A stretch of 64,000 nt of DNA from NCBI GenBank assembly GCA_035489435.1, contig DATHKG010000020.1, one strand, 5' to 3'. Positions 61,285 to 64,000 of the stretch are shown one piece after another. Both the position numbers and the translations under genes were made by a program. The first letter of the stretch is position 1; every line of letters starts with the position of its first letter. This stretch comes from DATHKG01 sp035489435. GTDB lineage: Bacteria > Bacteroidota > Bacteroidia > Chitinophagales > Chitinophagaceae. The notes under the pieces were generated by a model that searched no databases, was not told where the DNA came from, and saw only the letters and a list, made by a program, of their open reading frames with translations.

Positions 61285-61407
61285 ATGGAAGATCAGCAAG
61301 ATAAAGTTCCGGTGTTTAAAAAGTGGTATCAGTGGTACCTGCTGGTTATTCTTGTGCTGGTATTACTTATTATTTTGTTTTATTTTTTTACTAAATATTT
61401 TCGATGA
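61285..61407 (+). CDS. tiny membrane protein, 40 residues
   Basis: The ATG at 61285 directly follows the stop of the previous gene. The protein reads MEDQQDKVPVFKKWYQWYLL and then about 16 hydrophobic residues before a TKYFR tail. It is a single-pass membrane protein with a soluble N-terminus. Its TGA overlaps the ATG of the symporter (ATGA at 61404-61407). It may help assemble or regulate the symporter. Confidence 0.72.
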   Translation: MEDQQDKVPVFKKWYQWYLLVILVLVLLIILFYFFTKYFR

Positions 61408-63230
61408 GCAGGTTTGGTACTATAGACTGGATAGTATTGGTACTAACCTTACTATTGATCATCTCTTATGGGGTATATAAAAGTACCACTGAAAAAAATC
61501 TGAAAGGTTATTTCCAGGGTGACCGCACAATGCCGTGGTATGTAGTATTGCTGAGTATCATGGGTACACAGGCAAGTGCAGTCACATTCTTATCCGGCCC
61601 TGGCCAGGCCTATACTGACGGAATGCGATTCGTGCAATATTATTTTGGGCTTCCCCTGGTGATGGTTGTGGTTTGTATCACTTTCGTTCCGGTATTTCAT
61701 CGTTTGAAAATCATCACTGCCTACGAATTCCTGGAACAGCGTTTTGATCTGAAAACCCGCACGCTTACTTCATTCCTCTTCCAGTTATCACGAAGCCTGT
61801 CAACAGGTATCAGTATAGCCGCACCTTCCATCATCTTATCATCTTTATTAGGATGGGACATTCTCTGGACCAATATGGTTATGGGGGGACTGGTAATTAT
61901 CTACACCGTTACCGGGGGAGCAAAAGCAGTGGCATATACACAGAAAGCCCAGATGATCATTATCATACTGGGTATGTTCGTTGCCGGTTGGCTGGTAGTA
62001 AAGTTGCTTCCTGAGTCGGTTGGATTTGTGGATGCGCTTCATGTTAGCGGAAGACTGGGAAAACTAAATGTGATCACTACAGGTGTTAGTGAAAATGGAT
62101 TTGACTGGAAAGACCGTTATAATATCTTCAGCGGTATTATTGGAGGATTCTTTTTGTCGCTCTCCTATTTTGGAACAGATCAGTCGCAGGTGGGTCGTTA
62201 CCTCGCTGCTAAAAATGTTTCAGAGAGCAGGGTAGGTTTGCTGATGAACGGACTTGTAAAAGTACCCATGCAATTTCTCATCTTGATTTTGGGCACCATG
62301 GTTTTTGCTTTTTACCAGTTTAACAGTGCGCCGGTTTTTTTCAATGATGTGGAACTTGCAAAGGTGGAAAAAAGCAGCTATAAAGATTCTCTCACTGTTC
62401 TGAAAAAAGAGTTTGAGCTTGTGTCGCTGCAAAAACAGGCGGCAGTTAAAACATTTGCTGACTTACCGGAAAATAGTCCCGAAGAACAAAAAGCAAGCGA
62501 TAACCTGATAGCTATTAATAAAAAATCAGATCAGATCAGGAGCCAGGTAAAAAAAATAATAGCCAGTGATGAGATTAAAGGTGATGGTAATGATGCGAAT
62601 TATATATTCCTGAGGTTTGTGGTCGATTATCTTCCGGCCGGGCTGGTTGGACTACTTATCGCGATTATTATACTGGCCGCCTGGGGTTCTATAGCTGCCG
62701 CATTAAATGCGCTGGCTTCCTGTACTATCATTGATTTTCACAAACGTTTTTCAAAAACTGAGCTTACGCCTGCCCGTGAGTACCGGCTCTCGAAATTATA
62801 TACCTTATTCTGGGGAGTGTTTTGTGTTTTTATTGCGCAGTTTGCGTACAACATCGGGAACAGCCTGATTGAGGCAGTAAATGTGCTGGGGTCACTTTTT
62901 TATGGTGTTATACTAGGTATATTCCTGGTAGCATTTTATCTGAAAAAAGTTGGTTCCAAAGCAGTATTTCTAAGTGCAGTTGTTGTTGAATTGTATATCA
63001 TCCTGTCTGTGATTTGGCCCTGGTTGTTGTCAAAACTTCCTGTGTTAGGAAATATAGTGCCCGACGTTATTAATAATTTTATGAATTCAGCCAGTACAAT
63101 CGGTTTTTTATGGCTTAACCTGATAGGCGCAGCAGGGGTATTCATCCTTTCTTATCTAATTCACCTGGTTGTAGGAAACGATAAAGCTGGTAGGTTTGAT
63201 TTGCTTCCGGATGAGAACACGGCCCAATAA
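61404..63230 (+). CDS. sodium/solute symporter (SSS family)
   Basis: The 608-residue transporter has about 13-14 hydrophobic helices. The start MSRFGTIDWIVLVLTLLLII and following GYFQGDRTMPWYVVLLSIMG, then TYLSGPG-like TFLSGPGQAY, are typical of SSS proteins of the SGLT group. A charged loop of about 80 residues in the middle (VEKSSYKDSLTVLKKEFELV) is unusually long. The Na+-coupled substrate is unknown, but the operon with a periplasmic deacetylase suggests it takes up a deacetylated sugar or acid. Confidence 0.9.
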   Translation: MSRFGTIDWIVLVLTLLLIISYGVYKSTTEKNLKGYFQGDRTMPWYVVLLSIMGTQASAVTFLSGPGQAYTDGMRFVQYYFGLPLVMVVVCITFVPVFHRLKIITAYEFLEQRFDLKTRTLTSFLFQLSRSLSTGISIAAPSIILSSLLGWDILWTNMVMGGLVIIYTVTGGAKAVAYTQKAQMIIIILGMFVAGWLVVKLLPESVGFVDALHVSGRLGKLNVITTGVSENGFDWKDRYNIFSGIIGGFFLSLSYFGTDQSQVGRYLAAKNVSESRVGLLMNGLVKVPMQFLILILGTMVFAFYQFNSAPVFFNDVELAKVEKSSYKDSLTVLKKEFELVSLQKQAAVKTFADLPENSPEEQKASDNLIAINKKSDQIRSQVKKIIASDEIKGDGNDANYIFLRFVVDYLPAGLVGLLIAIIILAAWGSIAAALNALASCTIIDFHKRFSKTELTPAREYRLSKLYTLFWGVFCVFIAQFAYNIGNSLIEAVNVLGSLFYGVILGIFLVAFYLKKVGSKAVFLSAVVVELYIILSVIWPWLLSKLPVLGNIVPDVINNFMNSASTIGFLWLNLIGAAGVFILSYLIHLVVGNDKAGRFDLLPDENTAQ

Positions 63231-63268
63231 GTTGTGAGTTGTGAGTGGTGAGTTGAGTTATGAGTGAT
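63231..63268. repeat. GAGTTGTGAGTGGTGAG short repeat tract
   Basis: It begins directly after the symporter stop: GTTGTGAGTTGTGAGTGGTG then AGTTGAGTTATGAGTGAT. It is related to the tracts at 459-520, 3276-3375, 22919-22966 and 52897-52942. Confidence 0.7.
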
Positions 63269-63310
63269 CTATCGTCTGAATGTTATGAAAACACCCATAA
63301 ATGGAAAATT

Positions 63311-63348
63311 AAAAAAAACACCGGATGAATTACCCGGTGTTTTTTTTT
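63311..63348. terminator. bidirectional terminator between symporter and DUF2911 gene
   Basis: ACACCGG (63318-63324) pairs with CCGGTGT (63334-63340). A run of eight A before and nine T after make it usable in both directions for the two convergent genes. Confidence 0.85.
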
Positions 63349-63351
63349 AGA

Positions 63352-64000
63352 TTACTTCAACTTCGCAAGTAATTTCTCGTTCATTACAACATAGTTATCA
63401 TTTTTCTCAGCCTTAGCCAGCGTAAGTGATTTATTTGCTGCTGCAATAGCTTCTGTTTTCTTATTTGCTTTTGCAAGAATGTTTGCCTGCTGATAGATAA
63501 CCCAGTAAGCTTCCGGTTGTTCCTGCGCGGCTTTGTTGATCCACTCGACTGCTTTGTTTATGTCTTTATTGTTTTCTGAATAATACAAAGCAGCCTGGAA
63601 ATAAGCAGGTTTAGCAGTCTTCATGTTTTCTTGAATCTGGCTCATAACCCGGCCATCAACATCAGTTGTAATTGGCAGTTTCAAAGCAACATCTTCCCAC
63701 ATAAGCATCAGATCGCATCCGTTATTTTTGAGATTGCCGAATTGCATTGTAAGTGTTTCCACTTTCACCGGAGCTTTTTCTGTCTTCACTTTTACGCGAA
63801 CCAGGTCCTGGTCCTGCTTATAGGCGGCAGCACCGGTAACATCAGTTTGTTTCGTAATGATAAAAGTCCATTCTTTTGGATCGGGGATAGACAACAAACC
63901 ATATTTTCCGGCAGGAAGTTTTGTTCCACCAATGGTAACTTCTTCAGATAAAGTCAGGATGGTTGCGTTGTTTGCACCTGTGCGCCAAACCATACCATAT
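63352..64000 (-). CDS. DUF2911 protein with tetratricopeptide-like C-terminus (5' end outside window)
   Basis: The gene runs off the right edge. The visible 215 or so residues begin in YGMVWRTGANNATILTLSEE, the core DUF2911 motif, and include LPAGKYGLLSIPDPKEWTFI. The second half has helical repeat character (KPAYFQAALYYSENNKDINK and AYWVIYQQANILAKANKKTE), as in TPR proteins. DUF2911 proteins are typically exported with a signal peptide, which would lie beyond the window. The function is unknown. It converges on the symporter. Confidence 0.88.
   Translation of the reverse strand, partial: YGMVWRTGANNATILTLSEEVTIGGTKLPAGKYGLLSIPDPKEWTFIITKQTDVTGAAAYKQDQDLVRVKVKTEKAPVKVETLTMQFGNLKNNGCDLMLMWEDVALKLPITTDVDGRVMSQIQENMKTAKPAYFQAALYYSENNKDINKAVEWINKAAQEQPEAYWVIYQQANILAKANKKTEAIAAANKSLTLAKAEKNDNYVVMNEKLLAKLK

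Overview
The window looks like a chromosomal segment of a Bacteroidota bacterium, most likely of the Chitinophagaceae or a close relative. The support is the coding repertoire (BshB1-type deacetylase, DUF2723, DUF6702 and DUF2911 proteins, DUF4369-TlpA thioredoxin proteins, a LytTR regulator with a His_kinase-type sensor, a large M1 peptidase and an M14 peptidase), the lack of clear Shine-Dalgarno sequences, and recurrent TAnnTTTG promoter boxes a few bases before start codons. No rRNA, tRNA, CRISPR array or intact transposase was seen.

Layout. 1-0.5 kb: tandem palindromic repeats and the lpdA terminator. 0.5-7.2 kb: lpdA, a serine hydrolase, bshB1, a fatty acid desaturase, aguB and a small unknown protein. 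7.3-11.3 kb: the distal part of the ribosomal protein and RNA polymerase operon (infA, rpmJ, rpsM, rpsK, rpsD, rpoA, rplQ) with hairpins in two spacers. 11.5-15 kb: two secreted proteins, carA and aroQ. 15-31 kb: cell-envelope and secreted functions (DUF2723 protein, cytochrome c lipoprotein, PpiC, YwqK-like protein, esterase, SPFH protein with an RHH regulator, TlpA protein, M1 peptidase with HupE/UreJ and DUF6702, CNNM/CorC transporter). 31-40 kb: PAP2 phosphatase, LtaS-like sulfatase, methyltransferase, glmM, cysteine desulfurase, gluconokinase. 40-43 kb: a sensor/regulator pair divergent from a second TlpA protein. 43-52.8 kb: mutS, a small membrane protein, and a trmH-ubiA-ruvX-def gene line interrupted by an accessory insert. 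52.9-64 kb: rluD, ggt, the M14 peptidase, then a tightly coupled operon of a PIG-L deacetylase, two tiny membrane proteins and a sodium/solute symporter, and a partial DUF2911 gene at the right edge.

The accessory content is mostly non-coding. Five copies of a modular inverted-repeat element lie in three gaps, all between convergent genes (28.3-29.4, 33.5-34.3 and 43.2-43.4 kb). Two types of long inverted arms enclose a shared core of about 100 bp. An insert of about 1.6 kb between ruvX and def carries decayed toxin/immunity-like genes and ends in a second, frameshifted copy of the ruvX 3' end whose substitutions are nearly all synonymous; a DUF4160/DUF2442-XRE pair follows it. Short tandem duplications directly after stop codons, in several cases copies of the gene's own last codons, are another recurring feature.

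Several start codons were moved inward from the longest open frame, using signal peptides or promoter boxes. All family names come from motif recognition by eye, not from database searches.
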